NCBI GenBank assembly: GCA_963787375.1
Contig: CAWBCR010000022.1
Span: 1-64,000 of the forward strand
DNA length: 64,000 nucleotides
Reading direction: 5' to 3'
Origin: CAWBCR01 sp963787375
GTDB taxonomy: Bacteria > Chloroflexota > Anaerolineae > Aggregatilineales > UBA3940
Shown here: positions 36,055 through 45,751 of the stretch, piece after piece
Layout: the number at the start of each line of letters is the position of its first letter
How positions within the stretch are numbered: position 1 is the first letter of the stretch
Translations under genes and position numbers: made by a program
Notes under the pieces: generated by a model
Database searches by the model: none
What the model saw: the letters and a program-made list of their open reading frames with translations, nothing else
Told to the model about the DNA's origin: nothing

Positions 36055-37530
36055 CTAGCGCTTGCCGACGAGATCGGGGATCGGGCTGTCGCGCCAGATT
36101 TCGTACGGGTAGCCCGCCGAGGCAGACAGGACGTACGAGATCAGTGCGCCGACGTTGGCGGGGAGAGTCCGAGCCTCGTTAAAGAGTTTCTGGTATTCCT
36201 GACCCTTGATCTGCTTCTCGACCTTGGGGCTGGAATTGCTGAACTCGCTAGCGATGATCACCTTATCGGGGAACATCTCCGCGTAGCGGCGCAGATCTTG
36301 CAGTGAGCGAGTATATGGCGAGCCATCCGCCCCCCAGTACGTATGCAGGCAAATGAAATCGGCCTGGCGCATCGCTGGTTCTGCCTCGCGCATGAAACGC
36401 TCCGAGTCGTAACGCAGCGGTGTGCCATCCGGTTTGCTGACGTCGAGCCCGGGCGAGAGCCCCGGCCAGCCCCACAACCCTTCAGGGTAGCGCTGCTTGA
36501 GAATATCGCGGCATTGGAGGAAGAAGTCGCCGAACTCCTTGCCGTTCTGCCACATCACCCACATGCCTTCGGGGCCGTCAGCATGATGCAGATTCGGCTC
36601 GTTGTGAACCTCGAAATAGCGGACGCCGGCGGCGTAAAGGCGTCCCGTCGAGGCGTCGATCTCGTGCAGGAAATCATCGACCGTGCGCCTGACCGGGAAC
36701 TTGGCAAACAACCGCGCCATAATGAACTTCACACCGACCGTGCGCAGCCGGTCGACGATGGGCGCGCCCATGTCTTCAGCAGCGAGCACCTTGACCGCCT
36801 CGACGCGGGCCTTCTGCAGGATACTGTAGTTGATGTCATCCCACGGCCACATACCGGGGTCAGTAGGGCCGTGCACACCGGCCAGCGCGTGCCCGATTGG
36901 CAACTCAAGAACCTTGGGAGGCTCGCGCAGGAACCAGGCTGCTGCCCAGCCCGTCTGCCCGTTGGGCATCGTGATCTGAATCCATTCACCGTCACGGCCC
37001 AGCTTGGCGCGTGCGTCGTTAGGATCGACTGCCTGTACGCGATCCTGCGGCGTGATGCTGCCAGCGGTATCATACTGGCGACCGGGGCCAGAGCGCACGC
37101 GCAGCCCTTCCGGCGAGGACGTGCTGAGGGTGAGCGGCGGGCCGGTGGGCGATGGCGGCGTGATGACCGGCTGGACGGGCGGCACCGTAGGGAGCTTCGG
37201 CGGCGCTACGACCGGTTGGACGGGCGTTGGCGCGACGGGCGCGGTGGGCTGCGAGGCTGCATCTGTGGGGACTTCCGGCGCAGCGCCGGATTCCGACACA
37301 AACGACTGTTGGACGAACCACGCCGCAACGTAGCCGCTGCCCTGCTCCGAAGTCACGTTGATCCACTGACCTTCATTGCCAATCTTGGCCAGCACGCTCG
37401 CCGGGTTCTCATTAACTTCCAGCATCTCCGGGAAATAGACGGTAGCCACAACAGTGCCTTCCGTGCTGGGGCCGCTGCGGATGCGCAAACCCTCCACGCC
37501 GGTTGGCGTGACGTACGTCTTTTCACTCAT
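36055..37530 (-). CDS. Two SH3b domains plus glycoside-hydrolase-like barrel
   Basis: In this 491-residue protein, SH3b domain 1 is at about 5-75 (LRIRSGPSTEGTVV, YVAAWFV). A Pro/Val-rich linker follows, then SH3b domain 2 at about 140-205 (LRVRSGPGRQYDTAG, WAAAWFL). The barrel spans about 210-490 (YFEVHNEPN, FICLHTYWG, VIIASEFSNSS). The EVHNEPN and ASEF segments fit the acid/base and nucleophile strands of clan GH-A enzymes. ATG 37530 has AGGAGGAT upstream and no signal peptide follows, odd for a wall-type SH3 protein. The longer open frame upstream of 37530 is not coding. Confidence 0.78.
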   Translation of the reverse strand: MSEKTYVTPTGVEGLRIRSGPSTEGTVVATVYFPEMLEVNENPASVLAKIGNEGQWINVTSEQGSGYVAAWFVQQSFVSESGAAPEVPTDAASQPTAPVAPTPVQPVVAPPKLPTVPPVQPVITPPSPTGPPLTLSTSSPEGLRVRSGPGRQYDTAGSITPQDRVQAVDPNDARAKLGRDGEWIQITMPNGQTGWAAAWFLREPPKVLELPIGHALAGVHGPTDPGMWPWDDINYSILQKARVEAVKVLAAEDMGAPIVDRLRTVGVKFIMARLFAKFPVRRTVDDFLHEIDASTGRLYAAGVRYFEVHNEPNLHHADGPEGMWVMWQNGKEFGDFFLQCRDILKQRYPEGLWGWPGLSPGLDVSKPDGTPLRYDSERFMREAEPAMRQADFICLHTYWGADGSPYTRSLQDLRRYAEMFPDKVIIASEFSNSSPKVEKQIKGQEYQKLFNEARTLPANVGALISYVLSASAGYPYEIWRDSPIPDLVGKR

Positions 37531-37715
37531 ACCATGATCCTCCTGAATGGTCAGCCAGCCGGGCAGGCAATTACAGCGAACCGATTTTCGGGTTGATCGG
37601 ACTGCGAGGGATCTATGAGAATCCGACCGCGCCGAGCCACAGCCTGGCCAGCAAGGCAGCCTCTCATGGTTGTAGCATACTTTGTGCAGAAGGCAAATTC
37701 CGTCAGCGCCAATAG

Positions 37716-37742
37716 AAAAGCCCCCGTCCGATGGGCGGGGGC
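37716..37742 (-). terminator. Intrinsic terminator of the gcv operon
   Basis: Read on the minus strand, GCCCCCG (37742-37736) and CGGGGGC (37726-37720 region) form a stem with a nine-base loop followed by TTTTCT. It lies 20 bases after the gcvPB stop. Confidence 0.85.
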
Positions 37743-37762
37743 CTGTCTTTGGCTGTTGAGCG

Positions 37763-39241
37763 TCAGGCTGGCATCTCAGGGAGCGAGGTCGGGCGGCAGC
37801 ACAACACGAGATTCTTGGCTGCTTGCACCTCGTCCAGCCTGCCGACGGGCGCGGTGTGCGGCGCGTTGTGCAGCAGATCGGGGTCGTCGTGCGCCTCCTG
37901 CGCGATGGCGCGCATGGCGTCAACAAAGCTGTCGAGCGTTTCCTTGCTTTCCGTTTCGGTCGGCTCGATCATCAGCGCCTCGTGGACAATCAACGGGAAG
38001 TAGTTCGTCGGCGGGTGATAGCCATAGTCGATCAGCCGCTTGGAGACATCCAGTGCATGCACACCGGGCGCATCTTCCCACAGACCCTCGCACACGAACT
38101 CGTGCATGTTGACCCGGTCGTACGGTACGTGATAGGTATCCTTGAGGCAGGCGCGCAGGTAGTTCGCGTTGAGTACCGCCATCTCGCTGACCTTGCGCAG
38201 ACCATCGCCGCCGTTGACCAGCATGTAGGCATAGGCGCGGATATGCATCCCGAAGTTGCCATAGAATGCCTTCATGCGGCCAATCGTCTTTTCCGGCGTG
38301 ACGAAGCCATACACTGGAGGATCGTCCTCGTCCTCAGGCTCCTCGATGATGTCGACGACCGGGGTGGGCAGGAATGGCAGCAGCCGCTCTGAGACACCCA
38401 CCGGCCCGGAGCCAGGGCCGCCCCCGCCGTGCGGCGTGCTGAAGGTCTTGTGCAGGTTGAAATGCATCACATCGAAGCCCAGGTCGCCGGGGCGCACGAT
38501 GCCCATCAGTGCGTTGAAGTTCGCGCCGTCACCGTAGACCAGCCCGCCGCAGTCGTGGACGGTCTTGATCACATCTTCGACGTGCTCCTCGAACAGGCCG
38601 AGTGTGTTGGGGTTGGTGATCATCAGTCCGACGACGGTATCGTCACACTCTGCGCGCAGGGCATCGAGGTCGATGTTGCCGCGCGCGTCGGACGGCAGTT
38701 CGACGACAGTCAGGCCGCTCATCGTGGTGCTGGCGGGGTTCGTGCCGTGCGCCGAATCGGGGATCAACATCTTGACACGCTTGGTGTCCCCGCGGTCCAG
38801 GTGATACTGCGCGGATGATCAGGATACCGGTGAACTCACCGTGAGCGCCGGCGGCGGGCTGCAGCGACACGCCCGCGAAACCACCCAGTTCCTGCAACCA
38901 TTGCTGGAGGTTGAACATCAACTCCAGCGCGCCCTGGACCGTCTCGATGGGCTGGTAGGGGTGAAGCTGTGCCAGCCCCGGCAGCCGGGCCAGGTCCTCG
39001 TTGAGCTTGGGATTGTACTTCATCGTGCACGAGCCCAGCGGATACATGCCCGTGTCGATGGAGTAGTTCATCTGCGACAGCCGCGTGAAGTGGCGCACGA
39101 CATCGACCTCGCTCACTTCGGGCAGGTCAAGCATCGCCCGCTGAAGCTCGGCAGGTAGCGGCTCGGCAAGCGGCACGTCCGGCTCCGGCATATCGATACC
39201 GGTGCGGCCCTGCGCGCCCAGGTCGTAGATCAGGGGTTCGT

Positions 39242-39245
<4 letters not shown>
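37763..39245 (-). CDS. gcvPB: Glycine dehydrogenase (decarboxylating) subunit 2, extra base near 38808
   Basis: This is the C-terminal half of the split P-protein, about 493 residues once an extra base near 38808 is removed (joining GEFTGILIIRA to YHLDRGDTKRVKMLIPDSAHG). Key segments are MYPLGSCTMKYNP, PDSAHGTNPAS and the PLP lysine in HFNLHKTFSTPHGGGGPG. With GcvPA it decarboxylates glycine and passes the aminomethyl group to lipoyl-GcvH. The ATG at 39245 overlaps the gcvPA stop by four bases. It is the last gene of the riboswitch-controlled operon. Confidence 0.92.
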
Positions 39246-40585
<1,340 letters not shown>

Positions 40586-40719
40586 GGTTTCAGACTCCTG
40601 GCAGCCGTCCAACCGGCCCGATGCTGCACCGCACAGCCTGACGCCAGTTGGCAGGCAGTAGAACTACCTTCCCTGGCCCCGGCGTCGCAGCATCCCGAGC
40701 CGATCAGATCGACGTGCTG

Positions 40720-41115
40720 CTATTCGCGCTCGTCACAGTAAGCTTTGTAAGCCGCCGCATCCATCAGGCTGTCCAGTTCGGACTTGTCGGCAATCTTGAA
40801 CTTCACCAGCCAGCCCTTGCCAAAGGGGTCTTCGTTGATCGTCTCAGGTGCGTCATTGAGGTCGCCGTTAACGGCAGTCACTTCGCCGCCAACCGGCAAG
40901 TTGACGTCGCCCGCGGCCTTGACCGATTCGACCACGCCGAAAGCCTCGCCCTGCTTGAAGCTCGCGCCGACCTTGGGCAGTTCAACAAACACCAGGTCAG
41001 AAAGCTGGTCCTGCGCGTAATCGGTAATGCCAGCCGTCGCCGAGTCGCCCTCAACCTTGATCCATTCATCCGATTTGGTGAACTTGCAGTCTGCCGGGAT
41101 TTTCCAATCGCCCAT
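40720..41115 (-). CDS. gcvH: Glycine cleavage system H protein
   Basis: The 131-residue lipoyl carrier has the modified lysine at position 66 in FGVVESVKAAGDV and the usual beta-barrel flanks (HEWI-like DEWIKVEGD, NEDPFGKGWLVKFK). It shuttles the aminomethyl group between P and T proteins. It is the first gene after the glycine riboswitch. The T-protein gene gcvT is not in this window. Confidence 0.94.
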   Translation of the reverse strand: MGDWKIPADCKFTKSDEWIKVEGDSATAGITDYAQDQLSDLVFVELPKVGASFKQGEAFGVVESVKAAGDVNLPVGGEVTAVNGDLNDAPETINEDPFGKGWLVKFKIADKSELDSLMDAAAYKAYCDERE

Positions 41116-41174
41116 CGTGAAGGTGCCTCTCTTTCATGCTAGAGTGAACACGCGCGCCTGCGTCTGGCGCGATC

Positions 41175-41211
41175 GAAAAGGAGCATGCAGCAATACCGTG
41201 CTGCACGCTCC
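41175..41211 (-). terminator. Riboswitch-controlled terminator upstream of gcvH
   Basis: On the minus strand a 13-base stem (GGAGCGTGCAGCA, 41211-41199, with TGCTGCATGCTCC, 41192-41180; one G-U pair) with a six-base loop is followed by TTTT. Its 5' arm begins in the last three bases of the P1 helix of aptamer 2. Glycine-stabilised P1 should therefore oppose terminator formation and turn the operon on. Confidence 0.85.
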
Positions 41212-41404
41212 CCTGTCGTGGACCTGAGAGATTCGCCGCCGATACCCGTTCAGTGGCTTGCCCCGTCGGTGCTGCGCGGTGTCCGCGCGGCTTTCCAGAG
41301 GAATGGTGATGTGGGGTCCCTGGTGCCTGAGAGTTTCGCCCGGCAGACGCACAGTTCGCCGGCTTGCCCCTTCGGCGCTCCCGGTACGGGAGACTCTCCC
41401 CCAC
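41209..41404 (-). ncRNA. Tandem glycine riboswitch
   Basis: Two glycine aptamers are read on the minus strand. Aptamer 1 (about 41404-41311) is closed by GTGGGG/CCCCAC and contains GCGCCGAAGGGGCAAGC and GGGCGAAACTCTCAGGCA. Aptamer 2 (about 41303-41209) is closed by UCCUCUG/CAGGGGA and contains CACCGACGGGGCAAGC and GGCGAATCTCTCAGG. The conserved cores, the short linker and the position before gcvH leave little doubt. The expression platform is the terminator at 41175-41211. Cooperative ON-type control is inferred. Confidence 0.95.
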
Positions 41405-41463
41405 GCTACCGTTTGGTCTCTATTGACTGCCAACGACACGTTTTAGAGCCGCGTCATAGGACT

Positions 41464-41492
41464 ATTGTAGACAACGGCCCGCATGGTGTCAA
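41464..41492 (-). promoter_or_regulatory. Sigma-70 promoter of the gcv operon
   Basis: On the minus strand TTGACA (41492-41487) and TACAAT (41469-41464) are exactly 17 bases apart. The predicted start is near 41457, about 50 bases before the first aptamer. Confidence 0.8.
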
Positions 41493-41637
41493 TGACAAGT
41501 ATCACACGCTGGACGGCCATAACGCGGGCGGAGGAACCTGTGCGCAGCTGAACCTGCACTTCCCAAATCACATCCAGATGTGCTATCCTGAAACCATAAT
41601 TATCGAACCACAATTCATCATGTGAGGGTAGGATGAT

Positions 41638-42252
41638 ATGAGTTGCGAAGATAAGTTCATCAGCATGTGTACGAAGCTTCCATTTGAAGAGATCAGAGAC
41701 GAGCGGGATGAGTTCAGTGTTCCTGAACTCAAGAGAATAGCCGAATTTCGCGATTCGGGGCAGATGCAAGAAGCGGTCGACTACGGCAAGACCCTGATGA
41801 AGATGTACCCTGACAACGACCTCATACCGTTCATGATCGCCTATATCTACTACCAACAGCAGTTTCCTGATGAGGCGCTGCAAGTCGCCGTCGACGCGAT
41901 CCCACACTGCCCGCGGAAATACCGGCTTTACTCGGTCGCGGGGCTGGCCGAGTTTCGCCGCGAACGGCTGCCCGAAGCGCTGGTGTGGTGGTCGCGCGGC
42001 GCGATCGCGCAGTGTACTATCACCGATTTTCAGGAACACGATCCGTTTCTGCATCTGGCCCATGCCGCCGAGCAGATCGGCGCTAGGCGCGAGGCACAGG
42101 CTCTGTTTGCCATGTCCGATGCGATAGAGCCCGACAACCCGCGCCTGTCGAATGACGAAATCGAGCGGCTGGCGCAGGTCAAGCGTAGTTGGGCGGCCAA
42201 GCCCTTCGGTGAGGTTGTCAAGAAGATCGACAAGGACTTCCTGCACGTCTGA
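41638..42252 (+). CDS. TPR-like protein of unknown function
   Basis: This 204-residue cytoplasmic protein has about three TPR-like helical pairs (EAVDYGKTLMKMYPDND, FPDEALQVAVDAIPHCP, ERLPEALVWWSRGAI). AGGATGAT lies directly before ATG 41638. It may have its own promoter, with TGCTATCCT as an extended -10 near 41580. No functional clue comes from its neighbours, tgt and the divergent gcv operon. Confidence 0.72.
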   Translation: MSCEDKFISMCTKLPFEEIRDERDEFSVPELKRIAEFRDSGQMQEAVDYGKTLMKMYPDNDLIPFMIAYIYYQQQFPDEALQVAVDAIPHCPRKYRLYSVAGLAEFRRERLPEALVWWSRGAIAQCTITDFQEHDPFLHLAHAAEQIGARREAQALFAMSDAIEPDNPRLSNDEIERLAQVKRSWAAKPFGEVVKKIDKDFLHV

Positions 42253-42323
42253 GCGGGAGCGGCGCGGCACCTGCCTGGCAAGATCATTCCACACCGTGCT
42301 GGCAGCCGCACAGTGCGCGGTGT

Positions 42324-42329
42324 TATAAT
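42324..42329 (+). promoter_or_regulatory. Extended -10 element just before tgt
   Basis: Perfect TATAAT at 42324-42329 is preceded by TG at the extended -10 position (TGTTATAAT). No good -35 is seen. Transcription would start near 42336, two bases before the tgt ATG. Confidence 0.5.
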
Positions 42330-42337
42330 GCCGCGCT

Positions 42338-43453
42338 ATGTCTCCGGCCATGTTTACTTTCCAGCTTGCCGCCACCGACGGCCCTGCCCGCGCCGGCATC
42401 TTCGCCACGCCACACGGGCCGCTCGAGACGCCGGTCTTTGCGCCAGTTGGCACACAGGCCACCGTCAAAGCGCTAACTCCGCGCCAGCTCGACGACCTCG
42501 GCGCGACGCTTGTCCTGGCTAACACCTACCATCTCTACCTGCGGCCCGGTGATGATCTGGTCGCGGAGTTTGGCGGGGTGCATGGTTTTATGGGCTGGCC
42601 TCGGCCAATGCTGACCGACAGTGGCGGCTTTCAGGTGTGGAGCCTGAGCAAGATTCGCAAGGTAGACGACAACGGCGTGACGTTTCGTTCCCACCTGGAT
42701 GGCTCTCGCCACCTCCTCACTCCTGAGCGCTCCGTCGAAATCCAGCAGAACCTGGGCGCAGACATCATGATGTGCCTCGATGAGCTTAGCGACCCGGACG
42801 ACTATGGCTACCTCAAGACTGCCATCCAGCGCACGCATCGCTGGGCGGCGCGCTGCCACGAGGCGTGGACCGCCTGCGACAGGCAGGCGCTATTCGGCAT
42901 TGTGCAGGGGGGCATCTATGACGACCTGCGGGCCCAATCGGCGCGGGCGCTGGTGGCGATGGACTTCCCCGGATATGCGATTGGCGGGCTGTCAGTTGGC
43001 GAGAGCAAATGGGACATGTATCGCACGCTGGAGGCAGTGACACCGCTGCTGCCGAATGACAGGCCGCGTTACCTGATGGGCGTGGGAACCATCGCGGACC
43101 TGATCGAGGGCGTGGCGCGCGGCGTGGACATCTTCGACTGCGTGCTGCCGACGCGGCTGGCGCGCCATGGGGCAGCGCTGACGCAGCGCGGACGGCTCAA
43201 CATGAAGAATGCGGCGTTCACACGGGATCGCGGTCCGCTCGACGAGGGCTGCGACTGTTACACCTGCCAGCACTTCACCCGCGCCTACGTGCGGCACCTG
43301 GTTCAGAGCGGGGAGATGTTGGCTGCTACGCTGCTCTCGATCCATAACCTGCGTATATTGGTCCGGCTGGCGCGCGATATGCGCGCGGCGATTCTGGACG
43401 GGCGTTTCGCGGCGTTTGCCGCCGACACCCTCGGCTATCTATCTGAAGCGTAA
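42338..43453 (+). CDS. tgt: Queuine tRNA-ribosyltransferase
   Basis: The 371-residue TGT TIM barrel has TPVFAPVGTQATVKALTP, MLTDSGGFQVWSL, GIVQGGIYDDLR, YAIGGLSVGE, the nucleophile Asp in DIFDCVLPTRLARHG and the zinc site CDCYTCQHFTRAYVRHL. It exchanges guanine for preQ1 at position 34 of GUN tRNAs. queG, a later step, is at 57713. The start may be ATG 42338 or 42350; no ribosome site precedes either, consistent with a leaderless message. Confidence 0.92.
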   Translation: MSPAMFTFQLAATDGPARAGIFATPHGPLETPVFAPVGTQATVKALTPRQLDDLGATLVLANTYHLYLRPGDDLVAEFGGVHGFMGWPRPMLTDSGGFQVWSLSKIRKVDDNGVTFRSHLDGSRHLLTPERSVEIQQNLGADIMMCLDELSDPDDYGYLKTAIQRTHRWAARCHEAWTACDRQALFGIVQGGIYDDLRAQSARALVAMDFPGYAIGGLSVGESKWDMYRTLEAVTPLLPNDRPRYLMGVGTIADLIEGVARGVDIFDCVLPTRLARHGAALTQRGRLNMKNAAFTRDRGPLDEGCDCYTCQHFTRAYVRHLVQSGEMLAATLLSIHNLRILVRLARDMRAAILDGRFAAFAADTLGYLSEA

Positions 43454-43465
43454 AGAGGGGGAGTC

Positions 43466-44278
43466 TTGAGTATCGTACAGGCGATCATTCTAGGCATTGT
43501 GCAGGGCGCGACGGAGTTCATCCCGGTGTCCAGTTCGGGGCACCTGGTGCTGGTGCCGTGGCTGCTCGGCTGGCAGCCAGCAGGGTTGGCGTTTACCGTC
43601 GTGGTGCACGTGGGGACGGCTATCGGCGTGCTGCTGTTCTTCTGGCGCGAGTGGCTGGCAATGCTGAAGGGCATATTCGTGTGGCTGCGCAAACGCGAGG
43701 TAAACGCCGATCTGAAGCTGTTAGGGCTGTTGATCTTGGGCACGCTGCCCGCCGCGCTCATCGGGGTGTTCTTTCAATCGTTCGTGGAGAACCTGTTCAA
43801 CGACCCAATCCTCGTCGCCGTGATGCTGATCACAACCGGGGCGATTCTGGTCGCGGGCGAGCGGCTGGGCAAGCCGGAGCGTCCCATGGGAGCGCTGACA
43901 TGGGTCGACGGGTTGCTGATCGGCCTAGCGCAGATGATCGCCATCGTGCCGGGCATCAGCCGCTCCGGCTCGACGATCACTGCCGGGCTGCTGCGCAAGG
44001 TCCAGCGCGACGACGCTGCTCGATTCAGCTTCCTGCTGTCCACGCCGATCATCATCGGCAGCGGGGCAATTGAGGTGCTCGACCTCGCAAAGGCCGGGCT
44101 GGGCGCGGCGCAGGTCGAGGTGCTGGTGCTGGGCTTCCTGGCGGCGTTCATCACCGCCTTTTTCGTGATCCGCTGGCTGCTCACGTATCTGCGCAGCCAC
44201 TCGACCAACATCTTCGCCGCGTACTGCGCTGTCGCAGGGCTTCTGTGCGTTGTCATCGCACTGATCGGTATCCGCTAA
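43466..44278 (+). CDS. uppP: Undecaprenyl-diphosphatase (BacA/UppP)
   Basis: The 270-residue membrane protein has about eight helices and the UppP motifs GATEFIPVSSSGHLVL (catalytic Glu/Ser region) and PGISRSGSTITAGLL. It dephosphorylates undecaprenyl diphosphate to recycle the lipid carrier of cell-wall synthesis and gives bacitracin resistance when abundant. The start is TTG 43466 with GAGGGGGAG upstream, 12 bases after tgt. Confidence 0.92.
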   Translation: MSIVQAIILGIVQGATEFIPVSSSGHLVLVPWLLGWQPAGLAFTVVVHVGTAIGVLLFFWREWLAMLKGIFVWLRKREVNADLKLLGLLILGTLPAALIGVFFQSFVENLFNDPILVAVMLITTGAILVAGERLGKPERPMGALTWVDGLLIGLAQMIAIVPGISRSGSTITAGLLRKVQRDDAARFSFLLSTPIIIGSGAIEVLDLAKAGLGAAQVEVLVLGFLAAFITAFFVIRWLLTYLRSHSTNIFAAYCAVAGLLCVVIALIGIR

Positions 44279-44285
44279 GCGCGCC

Positions 44286-45095
44286 ATGTGGCTACGCCGC
44301 CTCTGGATCGCACCGGCTGTCGCTGGCTGGCTGCTGCTGAGCGCATGCAGCGGTGAACCACGTGCGGTGGAGGCCGTCAGGCCGACGCTGCGTATTGCCA
44401 CAGACGAGGCGTCTGCTCCGCTGGTCGAGAGTCTGCTGAACACCTACGAGGCGCGCAACCCGCAGGCGCTGCTGGCGCTCAGCCCCGGCAGCCGCGACAC
44501 CGTCCTGTTGCAGGTCGCCGCCGGGCAGGTCGATGCGGCGCTGGTGCTGCATCCACCCGACCGCTCCGATCTGTTTGCGACACCGGTCGGGCGTGAGGTG
44601 ATCGCGCTGATCGCCAACCACGATGTACCCATCGGCAGTCTCTACCGCCGCGACGTGCGGGCTGTCTTCTCCGGGCAGGTCTTGGCCTGGGATGCACCCG
44701 TTGGTGCCGACACGCCGATCGCGGTTGTGACCCGCGAGCAGGGCGACTCGACCCGACTGGCGCTTAAATCACTGGTGCTGGAAGGGCAGCCTATCACCCC
44801 CTCGGCACGCCTTGCCGCCAGCAATGCGGAGATGCTGTCGCTGGTCGCGACGATACCGGGCGCTGTGGGCTACGTGCCGTCGAGCTTCCTCGATGACAGC
44901 GTGGTCGCATTAGACTACGAGGGCGCCCCCCCTACCCTGGAGGCCGCCGCGGGCAATACCTATCCATTGACCGACACCGTGCAGTTTGTGGCTATCGCAG
45001 AGCCGGTGGGCTCTCTGCACGCTTTTCTGGACTGGATTCTCAGCGACGAAGGTCAGGCGGTCGTGAAGCGGCACATGCTCGGCATTCGGCAGTAG
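44286..45095 (+). CDS. Lipoprotein of the phosphate-binding (PstS-like) fold
   Basis: The 269-residue protein has a lipoprotein signal ending LLLSAC (Cys about 21). The mature part looks like a type II periplasmic binding protein: LRIATDEASAPLVESLLNTYEARNP, QVDAALVLHPP, VFSGQVLAWDAPVGADTPIAVVTREQGDSTR and PGAVGYVPSSF. The last two are typical of PstS-like proteins. No ABC permease is adjacent, so a role in phosphate or other anion uptake is uncertain. It starts seven bases after uppP. Confidence 0.75.
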   Translation: MWLRRLWIAPAVAGWLLLSACSGEPRAVEAVRPTLRIATDEASAPLVESLLNTYEARNPQALLALSPGSRDTVLLQVAAGQVDAALVLHPPDRSDLFATPVGREVIALIANHDVPIGSLYRRDVRAVFSGQVLAWDAPVGADTPIAVVTREQGDSTRLALKSLVLEGQPITPSARLAASNAEMLSLVATIPGAVGYVPSSFLDDSVVALDYEGAPPTLEAAAGNTYPLTDTVQFVAIAEPVGSLHAFLDWILSDEGQAVVKRHMLGIRQ

Positions 45096-45101
45096 CTGGC
45101 T

Positions 45102-45728
45102 CTAGCTGCCGACCCAAGGGTTAAGCCGACGCTCCTCGCCAATAGTGGTAGTGGGGCCGTGACCGGGATAGACGACCACATCGTCGGGCAGCCTGAACAG
45201 CACATTTCGGATCGAGTTGAGAAGCTGCTGCGGATCGCTGCCGGGAAGATCGGCGCGGCCAATTCCGCGCCGGAACAGCACATCGCCGTCAAACAGCGCC
45301 TTGTGGGCGGCCTCGTACAGCGAAATGTGACCCGGTGTGTGGCCGGGCGTGTACAACACCTCGAAGCTCAATGCGCCAATTTCCAGCATATGACCAGGAA
45401 TCAGCAGGCGATCTGGCTCGGGGCTCGGCTGGATGGGGATATTCCACAGGTCAGCCCCACCCCGCTCGCGCAGCAGTGGCAGATCGGCGGGATGGATGGC
45501 GAAATCCGCGCCTGTCTCCTTCATCAGCGCGGCGTTGCCGCCAATGTGGTCAAAATGGGCATGGGTATTGATCACATACCGCACATGCGCCTTGTGGGCA
45601 GCGATCGCCTCGCTGATGACGGGGTCATTCCAGCCGGGATCGATCACCGCCGCATCGTGAGTCTGGATGCAGACGACAAGATAGCAGTTCGTTTGCAGCG
45701 GCCCAACTGGCAGCGTCACGACATCCAT
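45102..45728 (-). CDS. Metallo-beta-lactamase-fold hydrolase (glyoxalase II-like)
   Basis: The 208-residue protein has the dinuclear zinc motif THAHFDHIGG (His56, His58, Asp60, His61 from ATG 45728), LYTPGHTPGHI, ALFDGDVLFRRGIGRADLPG and VYPGHGPTT. This matches the YcbL subgroup of glyoxalase II-like hydrolases. ATG 45728 has AGAGGG upstream. It is the last gene of the uvrA-led minus-strand run. Confidence 0.85.
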   Translation of the reverse strand: MDVVTLPVGPLQTNCYLVVCIQTHDAAVIDPGWNDPVISEAIAAHKAHVRYVINTHAHFDHIGGNAALMKETGADFAIHPADLPLLRERGGADLWNIPIQPSPEPDRLLIPGHMLEIGALSFEVLYTPGHTPGHISLYEAAHKALFDGDVLFRRGIGRADLPGSDPQQLLNSIRNVLFRLPDDVVVYPGHGPTTTIGEERRLNPWVGS

Positions 45729-45751
45729 CGGCACCCTCTTTGCGCGGTCGA

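Noticed and set aside
41160..41404. Short plus-strand open frames across the riboswitch
   Set aside because: The region is fully explained by the minus-strand glycine aptamers and terminator.
41443..42525. 360-codon open frame antisense to the TPR gene and the start of tgt
   Set aside because: Composition is that of a shadow frame and it crosses the gcv promoter region; no family pattern.
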